Shown piece after piece: positions 34,163 to 46,583 of a DNA stretch of 64,000 bases. Both the position numbers and the translations under genes were made by a program. Location of the stretch: positions 186,001 to 250,000 of the forward strand of contig CAIWHK010000032.1 of assembly GCA_903912525.1 (NCBI GenBank), read 5' to 3'. Below the pieces are notes generated by a model, which was not told the DNA's origin, made no database searches, and worked only from the letters and a program-made list of their open reading frames with translations. This DNA is from an uncultured bacterium (GTDB lineage: Bacteria > Krumholzibacteriota > Krumholzibacteriia > LZORAL124-64-63). Every line of letters starts with the position of its first letter. The first letter of the stretch is position 1.

Positions 34163-36352
34163 TCAGACGGCTTCGATCGGCGCAACTTCGCCGAAATCGG
34201 CGTAACGGGCGAAAAGACCATGGATTTCGCGCACGAAGGCATGCCGCAGCGACCGGAGCCCAGGGTCCTCTGCGTTCACCATGACGGCGTTGAAATAATC
34301 ATCGATGGCCGGCCCGAGCGCCGACAGCGCGCCGAAGGCGTCCCCCTGGCGGGCCGACCGTTCCGCCGCACGGAGCGCCGGCGCCGCGGCAGCCGCCTGC
34401 TGGAGCAGGATGCGCTCGGCGGGCTCCGGCAGGGCGGCGAAGTCCTCACCCGCCGCCCCACGGCCGCCGGCCACCCAGCGCTCAAAGCAGGCACCCAGCT
34501 CCGCCTCAGGCAGCACGGCGCCCTTCAGGATATTCCGGCAACGCTTGAAGCCGGTGGCCAAAGACTGGAAATCCAAACGCTCCCGGTACCCGGCCAGCGC
34601 TCCGGCCCAGGCCAGCGCCAACAGGGGATCCCGCCAGCGAACGGGCAGGATCGCCCGCACCACCGCCGGGTCCTGCTCCCCGGTTTCCACGAGGTATCCA
34701 GCCAGGCGCGTCTGGACGAACTCGGCAATCTGCCCACGGATGACCGGCAGGTCGGCCGCAGGCGCCCGGTCGGCCAGTTGCGACAACGCAAAGTCAATGG
34801 CATCAAGCAGATCCACAGACTTCTTCACATCAAGCATGATGCGCACGATGGCCAAAACGTGGCGCCGCAGGGCATACGGGTCCTTGGCGCCGGTGGGCAC
34901 GAACCCGGCGAGCCAGCAACCCGCCAGATTGTCCAGCCGATCGGCCGCCGACAGCACGCTGCTATAGATGTCCCCGGGCAGTTCACCGCTCGCCGAGCGC
35001 GGCAGGTAGTGGCGGTGGATGGCGCGGCAGGTTTCCGCCGATTCGCCTGCCAGTTCAGCGTAACGCGCGCCGATAAACCCTTCCAACTTCGTGAATTCCT
35101 TGCCGTCCTTGATCATTTCACTGACCAGGTCGGCCTTGCAGATCCGGGCCGCCCTTGCCAGGGGAGCCGGGGTAGCCGTGCCATCCCCCATCCCGTTGGC
35201 CCAGAGCCAGTCCACCAGCCCGGCGATGCGGGCGATCTTGTCCCCCACCGAGCCGAACCCCTCCAGCCAGGTTACCGCGCCGAGCCGGGCGGCCTGCTGG
35301 TCGGGCGTCTGCTTCTGGTCGAACTCCCAGTAGAAAAGGGCGTCGGCCAACCGGGCCCGCAGCACCCGCTCGTTGCCCGCGATCACGTTCGCCAGATGGT
35401 CGGAACCCCCGTCCCGCACCGAAGCGAAGCGGGGCAGCAGGCGGCCGTCTGCGCCGACGATGGAAAAGTAGCGCTGGTGCGCCTTGAGCGCGGTGGCGAT
35501 GACTTCATCCGGCAGGGCCGCATAGCGGTCCTCGTAGCGCCCCAGGAACGGCCGCGGCTGCTCACACAGGAAAACCACCTCGGTCAGCAGTTCCTCGTCC
35601 ACCATCAGCCGGCCGTCCGGCTGCTCGGCCGCCAGGCACGCAGCCAGCCCGTCCCGGATCGTCTGCCGGCGCTCGTCGTGGTCGACCATGACGCCTGCCG
35701 CCGCCATCGCTTCCAGGTACCCGGCGGGCGACGCCAGTGACACCTCGCGGTTACCAGCCAGGGTACGGTGGCCGCGGGACAGGCGCCCGGACCGGATGTG
35801 CCCCACCGCCAGGTCCACGACCTGATCGCCCAGCAGGGCGACGATCCACTGCAGCGGCCGCGGATACTCGAGGTCGTACTCACCCCAGCGCATGACCTTG
35901 CGGAACGGGATGCCCAGGATGACCGCGGGCACCAGTTCGGCCAGCACTGCCGTGGCGTCCCGGCCGGGCTCCAGGCGCCGGGCCACGAGGCACGCCGCAG
36001 CGCCCTCGCCCACCCGTTCGCACGCGGCCAGGTCAACCCCCGCCTTGCGCGCAAAGCCGAGCCCCGCCGGCGTCGGCTGGCCGTCGGCACCGAACGCGAC
36101 CGTCAGCGGAGGACCCTTCACTTCCGTCTGCCGGTCGGGCTGGCGCACCGACAGCGCCTCGCACAGGAACACCATGCGCCGCGGCGTGGCGACGACGCGC
36201 ACGCCGACCGCATCGAGCCGCGCGGCGGCGAAGCCTTCGACCAGGCGGCGCTGCAGTTCGACCATCGCATCGGGCACGAAGCGGGCCGGGATCTCCTCGC
36301 TGCCGATTTCCAGCAGGAACGGCAGGCGGTCGGGCTGGGAGGTCGGGCTCAT
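34163..36352 (-). CDS. glyS: Glycyl-tRNA synthetase beta subunit
   Basis: 729 residues from the ATG at 36352, close to the usual ~690. With GlyQ it forms the bacterial alpha2-beta2 GlyRS that charges tRNA-Gly. Family stretches are [17 protein letters not shown] at the start, [80 protein letters not shown] and the C-terminal tRNA-binding region. The ATGA overlap with the glyQ stop settles the start; the longer upstream frame only reads through glyQ. A strong terminator follows. Confidence 0.97.
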   Translation of the reverse strand: MSPTSQPDRLPFLLEIGSEEIPARFVPDAMVELQRRLVEGFAAARLDAVGVRVVATPRRMVFLCEALSVRQPDRQTEVKGPPLTVAFGADGQPTPAGLGFARKAGVDLAACERVGEGAAACLVARRLEPGRDATAVLAELVPAVILGIPFRKVMRWGEYDLEYPRPLQWIVALLGDQVVDLAVGHIRSGRLSRGHRTLAGNREVSLASPAGYLEAMAAAGVMVDHDERRQTIRDGLAACLAAEQPDGRLMVDEELLTEVVFLCEQPRPFLGRYEDRYAALPDEVIATALKAHQRYFSIVGADGRLLPRFASVRDGGSDHLANVIAGNERVLRARLADALFYWEFDQKQTPDQQAARLGAVTWLEGFGSVGDKIARIAGLVDWLWANGMGDGTATPAPLARAARICKADLVSEMIKDGKEFTKLEGFIGARYAELAGESAETCRAIHRHYLPRSASGELPGDIYSSVLSAADRLDNLAGCWLAGFVPTGAKDPYALRRHVLAIVRIMLDVKKSVDLLDAIDFALSQLADRAPAADLPVIRGQIAEFVQTRLAGYLVETGEQDPAVVRAILPVRWRDPLLALAWAGALAGYRERLDFQSLATGFKRCRNILKGAVLPEAELGACFERWVAGGRGAAGEDFAALPEPAERILLQQAAAAAPALRAAERSARQGDAFGALSALGPAIDDYFNAVMVNAEDPGLRSLRHAFVREIHGLFARYADFGEVAPIEAV

Positions 36353-37236
36353 CGGGTCGACTCCTGGTTCTTGAGCAGCGGGAATCCCATGCGCTCGCGG
36401 CTCTGCACGTAGGTCGTGGCGGCCAGGCGGGCCAGGTTGCGGACGCGGGCGATGTAGCCGGTGCGCTCGGTGACGGAGATGGCGCCGCGGGCCTCGAGCA
36501 CGTTGAAGAAGTGGCTGCACTTGATCACCGCATCGTAGCCCGGGTAGACCAGGCCGGCCTCGAGCAGTTGCTTCGCCTCGCGCTCGCGCTCGTCGAAGAA
36601 ACGACGGTACATCTCGATGTCGGCGTGCTCGAAGTTGAAGGCCGAGTACTCGATCTCGAACTGGCCCTGCACCTCGCCCCACGTCAGGCCCCCGCCCCAT
36701 TGCAGGTCCTTCACGTGGCTGACGCCCTGGATGAACATGCACAGCCGCAGCAGGCCGTAGGTCAGCTCGACCGACACGGGCTGGCAGCGCACGCCGCCCA
36801 CCTGCTGGAAGTAGGTGAACTGGCTGACCTCCATGCCGTCCAGCCAGACTTCCCAGCCAAGGCCGGCAGCGCCGAGTGTCGGCGATTCCCAGTCATCCTC
36901 GACGAAGCGGATGTCGTGCTCCTCGGCGTTGATGCCGATGGCGCGCAGCGACTCGAGGTACAGGCCCTGGCAATCCGCCGGGTTCGGCTTGAGCAGCACC
37001 TGATACTGCAGGAACTGGTGCACGCGGTTCGGATTCTCGAGGTAGCGGCCGTCCTTCGGGCGCTTGCTCGGCTCGACATAGCACACCTGCCAGGGTTCCG
37101 GCCCGAGCGAGCGCAGGAAGGTGTTCGGGTTGAAGGTGCCCGCCCCCACCTCGCTGTTGTAGGGCTGGACCATGACGCACCCGTAGTCGATCCAGAACTG
37201 CTGGAGACGGGCGATCATCCGCTGGTATTCCATCAT
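36349..37236 (-). CDS. glyQ: Glycyl-tRNA synthetase alpha subunit
   Basis: 295 residues, the standard size. The alpha subunit carries the class II catalytic core. Visible are [75 protein letters not shown] and the final [20 protein letters not shown]. Either of two consecutive Met codons (37236, 37233) can be the start. It lies 13 bases after recO and overlaps glyS by four bases. Confidence 0.97.
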   Translation of the reverse strand: MMEYQRMIARLQQFWIDYGCVMVQPYNSEVGAGTFNPNTFLRSLGPEPWQVCYVEPSKRPKDGRYLENPNRVHQFLQYQVLLKPNPADCQGLYLESLRAIGINAEEHDIRFVEDDWESPTLGAAGLGWEVWLDGMEVSQFTYFQQVGGVRCQPVSVELTYGLLRLCMFIQGVSHVKDLQWGGGLTWGEVQGQFEIEYSAFNFEHADIEMYRRFFDEREREAKQLLEAGLVYPGYDAVIKCSHFFNVLEARGAISVTERTGYIARVRNLARLAATTYVQSRERMGFPLLKNQESTR

Positions 37237-37249
37237 GACGCGTGACCCC

Positions 37250-38179
37250 TTAGGAACCGGTTTCCGGCGTGCCGTTCACGTGTGAGTCCTGTCCGAATGC
37301 GCCTGGTCCGGGGAAATCCCGCCCGGCGGCATCTTCTCCCGATTCGCCGTCGCCAGAGGCCGCGAGGCCCCGCGCGGCGCGCAGCAGGTCCAGCGCTGCC
37401 GGCAACCGGTAGCCCGGCATGTGATAACCCAGGAAGCGGTGCAGGTGGCCGCCCACCTCCCGGCGCGTGGGCGTCTCCATCGCCAGCCCTCGCGAGCCCT
37501 CCAGCCCATGCGCGTCCAACGCCAGGAATACACCGAGGGCGTCCTCGCCCAGGGGTCGACCACCGCCATCGGCGCCGCCACGGGCGCATTCGCCACACAT
37601 CACGCCGCCCTCGGAGGCGCTGAACCGCAGCGTGGCTGCCGCCAGCGCGGCACGCGGGCGACCGCAGGCGCAGCACGCGGACACCTCCGGCGCCACACCG
37701 TGCCTGGCCAGCAGTTCCCATTCGAAGGCAAAGAACACCAGAGCGGGATCCGGACTGGCGGCCGAGGATAACATCCGCAGAAACGCGTCGCAAACCCCGA
37801 ACAGGTCGGCGGCGCCTCCCGGGTCGTCCCGCAGCAGGGCGCCCGCCGGCCGGCAGCGGTCCACCAGTTCAAGCGCACCGAGCAGGTACGCGGAACGCTC
37901 GAGCGTGGGCTCGAAACCCAGCGGATCCAGCTCGACGCCGCCGCCGCGCAGGTACTGCAGCTCACGGGCGGGGTCGAGGCTGAACTCCACCGAAACCAGG
38001 CGGCCCGGCTCGACCAGCGGACGCAGCGTCGAGCGCGCCTGCCGCGCCGACTTGGCGATGACCTTGACGTAACCATGGTCGCGCGTCAGCAGCGACACGA
38101 CGGCGCTTGTCTCGCCGCAGGGCCAGGCTCGCAGCACGAGGGCGTCCGTAGCCGCTGCAGGCCGCGTCACGACTCCCAT
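37250..38179 (-). CDS. recO: DNA repair protein RecO
   Basis: 309 residues against about 240-250 for typical RecO. RecO loads RecA on SSB-coated DNA in the RecFOR pathway. The N-terminal OB-fold ([20 protein letters not shown] ... [20 protein letters not shown]), the helical part, and a four-Cys zinc site ([11 protein letters not shown] ... GGVMCGECA) are all present. The last ~45 residues after the helical domain are Gly/Asp-rich and look disordered. It sits between the CorC-family gene and glyQ; recO near glyQS and ybeY is a common bacterial arrangement. Confidence 0.92.
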   Translation of the reverse strand: MGVVTRPAAATDALVLRAWPCGETSAVVSLLTRDHGYVKVIAKSARQARSTLRPLVEPGRLVSVEFSLDPARELQYLRGGGVELDPLGFEPTLERSAYLLGALELVDRCRPAGALLRDDPGGAADLFGVCDAFLRMLSSAASPDPALVFFAFEWELLARHGVAPEVSACCACGRPRAALAAATLRFSASEGGVMCGECARGGADGGGRPLGEDALGVFLALDAHGLEGSRGLAMETPTRREVGGHLHRFLGYHMPGYRLPAALDLLRAARGLAASGDGESGEDAAGRDFPGPGAFGQDSHVNGTPETGS

Positions 38180-38263
38180 GACACGCCCCCGCCGGGAGCG
38201 CAGGCCGCGGCCCAGGACAACGGCGACCGGCCGCAGGCGCTGATGCGTTCCATCCGGCGCCCC

Positions 38264-39607
38264 CTATTCCGCTTCGCGCTTCAGGAAACCCGCAAACGGA
38301 ACCGGCGAGGTCAACAGTACGCGCACCAGGCGCTGGTCGGCGACATCCTCGACAGTGACTCCAAGCCCCGCCACCGTGAACGAGTCGCCCGCCTGCGGGA
38401 CGTTGCCGGCCGCCTCGTAGATCAGGCCGCCGAGCGTCTCGCTGTCCTCGACCCCGGCCGCGCCGCCGAACGTCACGCCGAGGATTTCCTCGAGCTCCTC
38501 AAGGTTGATCTTCGGGTCCAGTCGCACGGTGCGCTCGTCGACCCAGGTGACGAGGTCTTCCTCCTCGTCGAACTCGTCCTCGATATCGCCGACGATCTCC
38601 TCGATAACGTCCTCGAGCGTCACCAGCCCGGCCGTGCCGCCGTACTCGTCGATGACCACGGCCATATGGATGCGCTTGGAACGGAACTCGTCCAGCACCT
38701 CGTCGATCTTCTTGCTCTCGGGGATGAAGTACGCCGGGCGCGCCAGGTCGGCCACCGTGCGGCCCGCGGCAAGGAAGTGGCCGTCCTGCACCAGGCGCAG
38801 GAGGTCCTTCGAGTACAGGATGCCGACGACCTTGTCCACGCTGCCCTGGAACACCGGCAGGCGCGAGTGTCCCTGCTCGATCACCACGGGCACGACCTCG
38901 AGGACCGAAGCGTCGCCGTCGAGAACCACCATGTCGATGCGCGGCACCATGATCTCGCGCACCGCCGTGTCGTGGAAGCTGAAGATGCTCTGGATCATCT
39001 CGCGCTCGTCCTCGTCCAGCGCGGCGTGCTGCCCCTCGTCGGTCATCAGGCTGCGGATCTCGCCGGTCGACAGATGCGGTTGCATGTCGGCCGACCACAG
39101 GGTGTCGTCGACGCGATCCATGATCGCCAGCATGAGCGCCGCCCACGGGCGCATGAGCCAGCACAGCGGGTAGACGAGGGTGCCGACGATGCGCGCATAG
39201 CCGAGCGCCGCGCCGGTCGCCAGGGAGCGCAGCAGGAGCCCGCCCAGCGACCAGACGAGCGTCGCGCCGAGCGTGAACACCAACAGGAACCGCACAGGGC
39301 CAGCATCCGGCCAAGCCACGCGCAACATATCGCCGAGGGCCCAGCCGCCCACCAGCGAGCAACCCAGGTACATGGCGCCGACGGTGACCTGGAAGCGACG
39401 GTCGCGCGCCAGGTAGTCCGCCAGGGCCGGGCCCAGCGGCCGATCCTCAAGCAGCCCGTTGTGGAACAATCCACTGACCCGGTAGTGCGCGGCCATGAGC
39501 CCGCTGAGCAGCATGGCGCCACCCCACGCGCAGGCCGCCAGCACCAGCGCGCTGCCCGCGCCGCTTCCCAATGTGTTCGCGATCAAGGGTTCAGGCCCCT
39601 TTGGCAA
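38264..39607 (-). CDS. CNNM/CorC (HlyC)-family membrane protein with CBS domains
   Basis: 447 residues. The N-terminal DUF21-type membrane region (helices within about 20-170) is less conserved than usual. Then come two CBS domains (VREIMVPRIDMVVLDGD ... GHSRLPVFQGSVDKVVGILY; AYFIPESKKIDEVLDEFRSK ... IDEYGGTAGLVTLEDVIEEI) and a C-terminal CorC_HlyC domain. Relatives take part in magnesium/cobalt efflux. The start at 39607 overlaps ybeY by 17 bases. The neighbours phoH-pgpH-ybeY-corC-recO follow an order common in many bacteria. Confidence 0.92.
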   Translation of the reverse strand: MPKGPEPLIANTLGSGAGSALVLAACAWGGAMLLSGLMAAHYRVSGLFHNGLLEDRPLGPALADYLARDRRFQVTVGAMYLGCSLVGGWALGDMLRVAWPDAGPVRFLLVFTLGATLVWSLGGLLLRSLATGAALGYARIVGTLVYPLCWLMRPWAALMLAIMDRVDDTLWSADMQPHLSTGEIRSLMTDEGQHAALDEDEREMIQSIFSFHDTAVREIMVPRIDMVVLDGDASVLEVVPVVIEQGHSRLPVFQGSVDKVVGILYSKDLLRLVQDGHFLAAGRTVADLARPAYFIPESKKIDEVLDEFRSKRIHMAVVIDEYGGTAGLVTLEDVIEEIVGDIEDEFDEEEDLVTWVDERTVRLDPKINLEELEEILGVTFGGAAGVEDSETLGGLIYEAAGNVPQAGDSFTVAGLGVTVEDVADQRLVRVLLTSPVPFAGFLKREAE

Positions 39608-40139
39608 GCGGATGCGGCAGCCCGCAACCGCAGAGGACGGCGGTCTCCACGACCATCATGGCCGCGCGGTCCGATTCGTCGTCATGTTCCCAGCCGAGAA
39701 TATGCAGGCACCCGTGCACCACGAGCAACGCCATTTCCTGGTCCGGCGCCCAACCCTGCTCCAGACAGCGGGCGGTGATGAACCCCGGCGCCAGGACCAC
39801 CTCGCCGACGAGCGGATCGGGCCCGTCCCCGGACTCCAGCGGATCCGGCCACAGGTCCAGCCGGGCGCAGCGGTCGCCGGCGCCCGCGCCGGCAGCACCG
39901 GTGCCGGGGTCCGCTTCCGTCAGGTACGAGAAGGAAAGCACATCGGTGGGCCCCTCGGCGCCGCGGTAGCCTGCATTGAGGCCGGTCATCTCCGCATCGT
40001 CCACCAGGACCACGTCGACGCGCCACGTGGCCGGTCCCAGTTCACCCGCCAGCCGACACAGCAGCACCCACGGCGCCCAAAGGGCCGCCTCGGCGGGAGG
40101 CGTCGGGACCCGCCGTCGGTCGACCAGGGACAGGATCAT
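39591..40139 (-). CDS. ybeY: Endoribonuclease YbeY
   Basis: 182 residues. YbeY is a zinc-dependent RNase for rRNA maturation and ribosome quality control. The zinc motif HGCLHILGWEHDDESDRAAM gives the three His of H-X3-H-X5-H. Ahead of it TDVLSFSYL matches the usual PTDVLSFP strand, followed by a Gly/Ala-rich stretch of about 30 residues longer than in most homologues before GEVVLAPGF. Its start overlaps the pgpH stop by ATGA, and phoH lies just upstream of pgpH, the normal partnership. Confidence 0.94.
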   Translation of the reverse strand: MILSLVDRRRVPTPPAEAALWAPWVLLCRLAGELGPATWRVDVVLVDDAEMTGLNAGYRGAEGPTDVLSFSYLTEADPGTGAAGAGAGDRCARLDLWPDPLESGDGPDPLVGEVVLAPGFITARCLEQGWAPDQEMALLVVHGCLHILGWEHDDESDRAAMMVVETAVLCGCGLPHPLAKGA

Positions 40140-42406
40140 GGCTTCACCCTCGGCTCCTGGCGGCGGTCGGTCGGCCGCTCGCCGTCCTTCTGCCCCGGGT
40201 AGACGATGCGCGCGTGATGGATGCCCGTCAGCAGGGGCACGAACGAGTCGCGGATCCGCGCGATGTCGCTCAGCGACACACCCGACTGGTCGAGCTCGCC
40301 GCTCAACATGCGCTTGTCGATGACCTGGCGGGTGATCTCCTTGATGCGGCTCGGCGTGGGCTTTACCAGTGCGCGCGTCGCCGCCTCGACGGCGTCCGCC
40401 AGCATCAAGATGGCCGTCTCCCGCGAGCGCGGCCGCGGCCCCGGGTAGCGGAAGTCGTCGACCTTCACGGTCTCGCCGCCCTCGCCCTCGAGGGCCTTGT
40501 GGTAGAAATACTCCATCACCATGGTGCCGTGGTGCTCTGGGATGAAGTCGATGACCATGCCGGGCAGGCGCCAGCGCCGCGCCAGCTCGATGCCTTCCTT
40601 GACGTGTGCCGCCAGCACCAGCGCACTCATGCTCGGGCTCAGCTCGTCGTGGCGATTGTGCCCCGGCGACTGGTTCTCCACGTAGTACTCGGGTTTCTCC
40701 ATCTTGCCGATGTCGTGAAAAAGCGCTCCCACGCGCGTCAGGAGCGCGTTGGCGTCGATGGCCCGGGCCGCGTGCTCGGCCAGCTGGCCGACGACCTGGC
40801 TGTGGTGGTAGGTGCCCTGCGCCTCGAGGGCCATCCGCTGCAACAGCGGGTGGTTGAGGTCAGAGAGCTCCAGCAGCGTGAGGTCAGAGCACACGCCGAT
40901 CGCGGGCTCCGCCACCGGCAGCACGAACAGACCAAAGGCCACCGACAACACCGGGACGAAAAGCCCCACGAGGTACATCGGCTGTGCCTTCTGGCCACCG
41001 CCCAGCTCGAGCAGGAAGATCAGCGCGAGCGACAGGAAAGTCAGCAGCAGGATCGTCCGGTAGAACAGGCTGCGCTTGTAGACGCGCCGCACGGACATCA
41101 CGGTCACCATGCCGAGCACGTACCAGGCGAACACGTGCCCTGCCTCCACGTCGGGCAGGACCGCCAGCAGCGTCACGGCCAGCAACGTCGTCGTGTACCC
41201 GATCCGTCCCTTGAAGAGCACCGTCGTCAGCAGCGACATCAGGATGATGGGAACCGCCAGGGGGCCGAGCACCGGGCGCGACAACGCGACCGCGGCGCCC
41301 CCGAGGTAGACGGCCAGGATCGCTGTGATCGCCAACTGGAAACGGCGATGTTGCAGGCGGCCCGGGAAGTGGATGCCGGCCAGCCAGCCGTAGAGCAGCA
41401 GGGTCATCGCCACCAGGAGTGAGCGCGACACGTAGCGCGCGACGACATCCACGCTGCCCCCACCGCCACCGCGCGACCGCAGGCGCTCGGCCAGTTCGTG
41501 CAACCAGCGGGACTGCTGCTCGGTAACCAGCACGCCGCGTTCGACGATGCGCTCGTTCGCGATGAAGGAGCGGGTCACCGGCACCGCTTCGCGGGCCTGC
41601 TCCTGACGCTGCCGCGTCTCCTCCGGCTCGTAGATCAGGTTCGGCGTGACGAGCGGGCGCATGACAGCGGCCGCGCCCGCCGACTCAGCCGGGCCCAGGC
41701 CTGCCTCACGCAGGGCGGTCAAGAGGCGTTCACGCACGTCGGCCTGCGTGCTGACGAGGTCACGCTCGCGCTGCCCCTCCGACTGTCCTGTCATGACGAT
41801 CACGCGTGAATAGCGGCCCGGCGGAAGCATGTCGGCGACACCGCCGTCGCGCACCACGTGCCACGCGCGCCGCAGTCGCGGCAGCAGCGAGTCCGGACGC
41901 GCGGGCCGCAACAGCTGCCGCATCGGCTCGCCTGCGGCGGCCGGGAACTGGACGGTCAGGAGTCCGACGCGATCAGCAAGCGGCAGGTTCGAGTCGGCCA
42001 GCGCATCGGCCAGCGCGCCGAACCACATCTCCATCCCGGCGTTCGCCGAGGCGCTGGTCGGAACCGTGCGCATCACGGGCGGTTGTTCGACGACGCGTGC
42101 AAGCCGCGCCATTTCCACGTCGCGTTCCAGCAACGGTCCCTCGAAGGCAAACGGCGCACGAATCTCGCCCTCAGCGACCTCGCCCGCAGACGGGAAGTCC
42201 ACGCTCAGGCGCGGCACGGGCGGAAACAGGACCAGGTGCAGCAGGAGGATAACGGCGCCCAGGCCCAGCGCCCAGGCGGTGGCGCGCTCCGGGATCTCGG
42301 ACTCGCTGACCACCTTGGCCCCGGCGCGCGCGCCGGGCGCGCGGACGGGACGCCCGCCGGGTGCGGGCGTCGTCCCTTCGCTTTGCCGGAATCGCCAGCG
42401 GTACAT
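40136..42406 (-). CDS. pgpH: 7TM-HD cyclic-di-AMP phosphodiesterase (PgpH type)
   Basis: 756 residues. PgpH hydrolyses cyclic di-AMP. A first membrane helix (residues 42-62) is followed by an extracytoplasmic 7TMR-HDED domain, seven helices between about 325 and 510, and the cytoplasmic HD domain: GTYHHSQVVGQLAEHAARAI (about 533), then ALFHDIGKMEKPEYYVENQ (about 562) and DFIPEHHGTMVMEYFYHKA. All HD metal ligands that I can check are present. It stands between phoH and ybeY as in Firmicutes. The first 40 residues are polar and Pro/Arg-rich. Confidence 0.93.
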   Translation of the reverse strand: MYRWRFRQSEGTTPAPGGRPVRAPGARAGAKVVSESEIPERATAWALGLGAVILLLHLVLFPPVPRLSVDFPSAGEVAEGEIRAPFAFEGPLLERDVEMARLARVVEQPPVMRTVPTSASANAGMEMWFGALADALADSNLPLADRVGLLTVQFPAAAGEPMRQLLRPARPDSLLPRLRRAWHVVRDGGVADMLPPGRYSRVIVMTGQSEGQRERDLVSTQADVRERLLTALREAGLGPAESAGAAAVMRPLVTPNLIYEPEETRQRQEQAREAVPVTRSFIANERIVERGVLVTEQQSRWLHELAERLRSRGGGGGSVDVVARYVSRSLLVAMTLLLYGWLAGIHFPGRLQHRRFQLAITAILAVYLGGAAVALSRPVLGPLAVPIILMSLLTTVLFKGRIGYTTTLLAVTLLAVLPDVEAGHVFAWYVLGMVTVMSVRRVYKRSLFYRTILLLTFLSLALIFLLELGGGQKAQPMYLVGLFVPVLSVAFGLFVLPVAEPAIGVCSDLTLLELSDLNHPLLQRMALEAQGTYHHSQVVGQLAEHAARAIDANALLTRVGALFHDIGKMEKPEYYVENQSPGHNRHDELSPSMSALVLAAHVKEGIELARRWRLPGMVIDFIPEHHGTMVMEYFYHKALEGEGGETVKVDDFRYPGPRPRSRETAILMLADAVEAATRALVKPTPSRIKEITRQVIDKRMLSGELDQSGVSLSDIARIRDSFVPLLTGIHHARIVYPGQKDGERPTDRRQEPRVKP

Positions 42407-42420
42407 CGACCCCTCCCGCG

Positions 42421-43418
<998 letters not shown>

Positions 43419-43422
<4 letters not shown>

Positions 43423-45215
43423 GTAGTGGTCCCTTCGGAGGCGGGTGGCGTTATCGCCAGGTTCAGCTCGCGCAACTGCGCATCACTGATGTGCCCGGGG
43501 CTGCCGTCGAGCGGCGAGGCCGCGAGCGTTGTCTTCGGGAACGCGATCACCTCGCGCAGCGAGGGGCTGCCCGTCAACAGCATGACGACGCGGTCGAGGC
43601 CCAGCGCAATGCCCCCGTGGGGCGGCGCGCCGTAGCCGAGCGCATCCAGGAAGAACCCGAACTTGCCGAGGTATTCTTCCGGCTCCATGCCGGCAATCCG
43701 GAAAACCCTCTCCTGCAGTTCACGCTGGTGGATGCGGATGCTGCCCGAGCCGAGCTCGACGCCGTTGCAGACCAGATCGTAGAGCTGCGCGCGAGCTGCA
43801 CCCGGGTTGCTTTCGAGCCCGGCGATATCCTCCGGGCGCGGCAGCGTGAACATGTGATGGCATGCGGTCCAGCCCTGCCCGTCGGACGTGCGCTCGAAGA
43901 GCGGGAAATTGCGCACCCAGGCCAGCGCCCAGGTGCCCTCGGGGATCCAGCCCGCCAGCCGCGCCACTTCCAGCCGCACCGCGCCCAGCGAAGCGACGGC
44001 CTTGTCCCACGGACCGGCCACGGCCAGCAGCAGATCGCCATCCTGCAGGCCCAGGCGCTGCGTCAGCGCCTCCTGGAAACCGGCCGACAGGAACTTGGCG
44101 ATGCCGCCGTCCAGCCCGGTCGCCGTCACTTTCGTGCGCGCGAGCCCATGGGCCCCGTGTTTCTTCGCCAGGTCCTCCAGTTCGTCGACCTGCTTGCGGC
44201 TCCAGCCGCCCAGTCCCGGTGCGCGCAGGCACCGCACGGTGCCGCCCTTGGCCACGGCGTCCTCGAACACCGAGAACCCGCAACCCGGCGCCAGGTCGTC
44301 CAGCGTGTGCATCGGGCAACCGAACCGCAGGTCCGGCTTGTCCGAACCATAAAGGTTCATCGCGTCGTCGTAGGCGATGCGCGGGAACGGCGTCGGCAGA
44401 TCGATGCCGCACGCTTCCGCGAAGATCCGCGCCACCATTTCCTCGACGATGGCGTAGATGTCGAACTCGTTGACGAAGCTCATCTCGAGGTCGATCTGCG
44501 TGTGCTCGGGCTGGCGGTCCTTGCGCAGGTCCTCGTCGCGCAGGCAGCGCGCAAGCTGGAAGTAACGGTCCACCCCGCTCGCCATCAGGATCTGCTTGTA
44601 GAGCTGCGGCGACTGCGGCAGCGCGTAGAATTGCCCGTGGTGGATGCGGCTGGGCACCACGTAGTCGCGCGCGCCTTCGGGCGTCGTCTTGATCAACAGC
44701 GGTGTCTCGACCTCGAGAAAGTCGCGCGACGCGAGGAAATTCCGTGCCGCCATCGCTGCACGGTGCCGCACCGCCAGGTTGTGCACCATGACCGGGTGCC
44801 GCAGATGGATGTAGCGGTGCTTCAGGCGCAGCTCCTCGCTCGCTTCCTGCGCCTGGTCGACCTGGAACGGCAACGGCGCGCACCCGTTGAGAATGACGAT
44901 CTGCCCGGCGACGATCTCGACTGCACCGGTGGCCTTCTCGGCGTTGGCCATGCCCTCGGGCCGCGCCCGCACGGTGCCGTGCACCTGCAGCACGCACTCG
45001 AGCCGGAAATCCCGCGCCAGTTCCAGCGGTTGCCCACCCTCGCACACGACCTGCACCACGCCGTAGCGGTCGCGCAGGTCGACGAAGACGAGCCCCCCCA
45101 TGTTGCGGATGCGCGCGGCCCAGCCCGCCACCGTTACGGCGCTGCCGACCAGGTGCGTGTTGATCTCGCCACAACGGTGCGTGCGCACCGCATTGGTCTC
45201 GCTGCTCTGGCTCAC
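43419..45215 (-). CDS. aspS: Aspartyl-tRNA synthetase
   Basis: 598 residues, the bacterial-type length. Domains: N-terminal OB-fold ([20 protein letters not shown]), class II core with the flipping loop [14 protein letters not shown] and motif 2 ([29 protein letters not shown]), a GAD insertion, and motif 3 ([14 protein letters not shown]). The GTG at 45215 overlaps the hisS stop as GTGA with GGAAGG just upstream; the longer frame only reads through hisS. The presence or absence of GatCAB outside the window would decide whether it also charges tRNA-Asn. Confidence 0.97.
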
Positions 45216-46489
45216 CCTTCCAGGACCTCCCTGACGGCCGTAAGCAAATGTCCGCGGGCGACCGCCGTCTGGTCGCCCGTGCCCAGGTTCTTCACCTGCA
45301 CGGTATCGGATTCGATTTCCTCGGGCCCCACGGTGAGCATCAGCCGCGCGCGTCGCGCCACGGCCGACTTCACCTGGGTCTTGAGCGCCCGCCCGGTCGT
45401 GTCCAATTCCACGCGGCAGAAGCCGCGCAGAAGTTCGGCCAGTTCCAGGCCGTGCTGCTCGGCCGGCCGCCCGCGGCAAGCGATGTAAACATCGACGGCC
45501 GGCTGCCGGCTCAACTGCGGGTCGATGACCTCGTCGCCCAGGTGGATGAGCGTGCGCTCGATCCCGATCGAGAAGCCCACCGCCGGCGTCGACGGCCCGC
45601 CGCACTGCTCCACCAGGTGATCATAGCGGCCGCCGCCGGCCACACTGCTCTGCTTGCGCTCGCTGCCCGCGGTGATCTCGAAGGTCGTCCGCGTATAGTA
45701 ATCCAGCCCGCGCACCAGCGTCGGGTCGGACTGGACCGGCACCCCCAACCGCGCCAGCGTGTCCAGCACGATCGCGTGGTGCTCACGGCACGCGTCGCAG
45801 AGCGCCTCGGTAATCGGCCGGAACCCGGTCAGCACCGCCTGCACCTGATCGTCCTTGGCATCGTAGAGCCGCAGCGGGTTCGTGTCGATGCGACCCTGCC
45901 AGACCTCGGGGATATCGGCCATGCGAGCATTGAGGTACACCCTGAGGTCATCGAGGTAAGCCGGCCTGCATTCGCGACATCCGATACTGTTAACCTTGAC
46001 CAGAAGACCCCGTGCATCAACCGCGTCGAACAGCGCCATCGCCAGCTGGATGACCTCGGCGTCCAGCACCGGCGAGTCCGAGCCGATCGCTTCCACGCCC
46101 AGCTGGTGGAACTGCCGGTAGCGCCCGGCCTGCGGGCGGTCGTGCCGGAACATGGGTCCCATGTAGAAGAACTTGAGCGTTCCCGGCTGCCGCTGCAGCC
46201 CGTTCTCCAGGTAGGCGCGCACGACCGAGGCTGTCATCTCCGGGCGCAGTGTCAGGCTCTCGCCGCCGTCGCGCGCCTCGAAGGTGTACATTTCCTTGTC
46301 CACGATGTCGGTGCCCGCGCCCACCGAGCGCAGGAACAGCGCCGTCGGCTCGATGATCGGCGTCCGGATTTCGCCATAGCCGTAGCGCGACAGGACCCTG
46401 GACCAGACGTCCTCGCACCAGCGCCAGCGCTCGGCTTCCTCCAGGAGGATGTCGCGCGTTCCCTTCAAGCGGTGGTATCTCGCGTTCAT
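45212..46489 (-). CDS. hisS: Histidyl-tRNA synthetase
   Basis: 425 residues from the ATG at 46489. Class II His[18 protein letters not shown] at the start, [20 protein letters not shown], motif 2 region ([30 protein letters not shown]), the histidine-A motif ([14 protein letters not shown]) and [15 protein letters not shown], then [10 protein letters not shown] (motif 3), with an anticodon-binding domain at the end. About 95 bases separate it from the upstream binding-protein gene; hisS-aspS pairing is widespread. It opens a nine-gene run that ends at glyS. Confidence 0.97.
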   Translation of the reverse strand: MNARYHRLKGTRDILLEEAERWRWCEDVWSRVLSRYGYGEIRTPIIEPTALFLRSVGAGTDIVDKEMYTFEARDGGESLTLRPEMTASVVRAYLENGLQRQPGTLKFFYMGPMFRHDRPQAGRYRQFHQLGVEAIGSDSPVLDAEVIQLAMALFDAVDARGLLVKVNSIGCRECRPAYLDDLRVYLNARMADIPEVWQGRIDTNPLRLYDAKDDQVQAVLTGFRPITEALCDACREHHAIVLDTLARLGVPVQSDPTLVRGLDYYTRTTFEITAGSERKQSSVAGGGRYDHLVEQCGGPSTPAVGFSIGIERTLIHLGDEVIDPQLSRQPAVDVYIACRGRPAEQHGLELAELLRGFCRVELDTTGRALKTQVKSAVARRARLMLTVGPEEIESDTVQVKNLGTGDQTAVARGHLLTAVREVLEG

Positions 46490-46583
46490 TCCCGTTCGAC
46501 TCCCTGGCAGGAACCACAGCCGCCCGAACGCGCACACCCGTGCCGCCCCGGAATCCGGCCGCCTCGACGGCTTCCAATATGGA

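Noticed and set aside
37250-37793. Second minus-strand frame inside recO as a frameshifted gene
   Set aside because: RecO reads continuously in the main frame with the OB-fold and the zinc site, so the other frame is a shadow.
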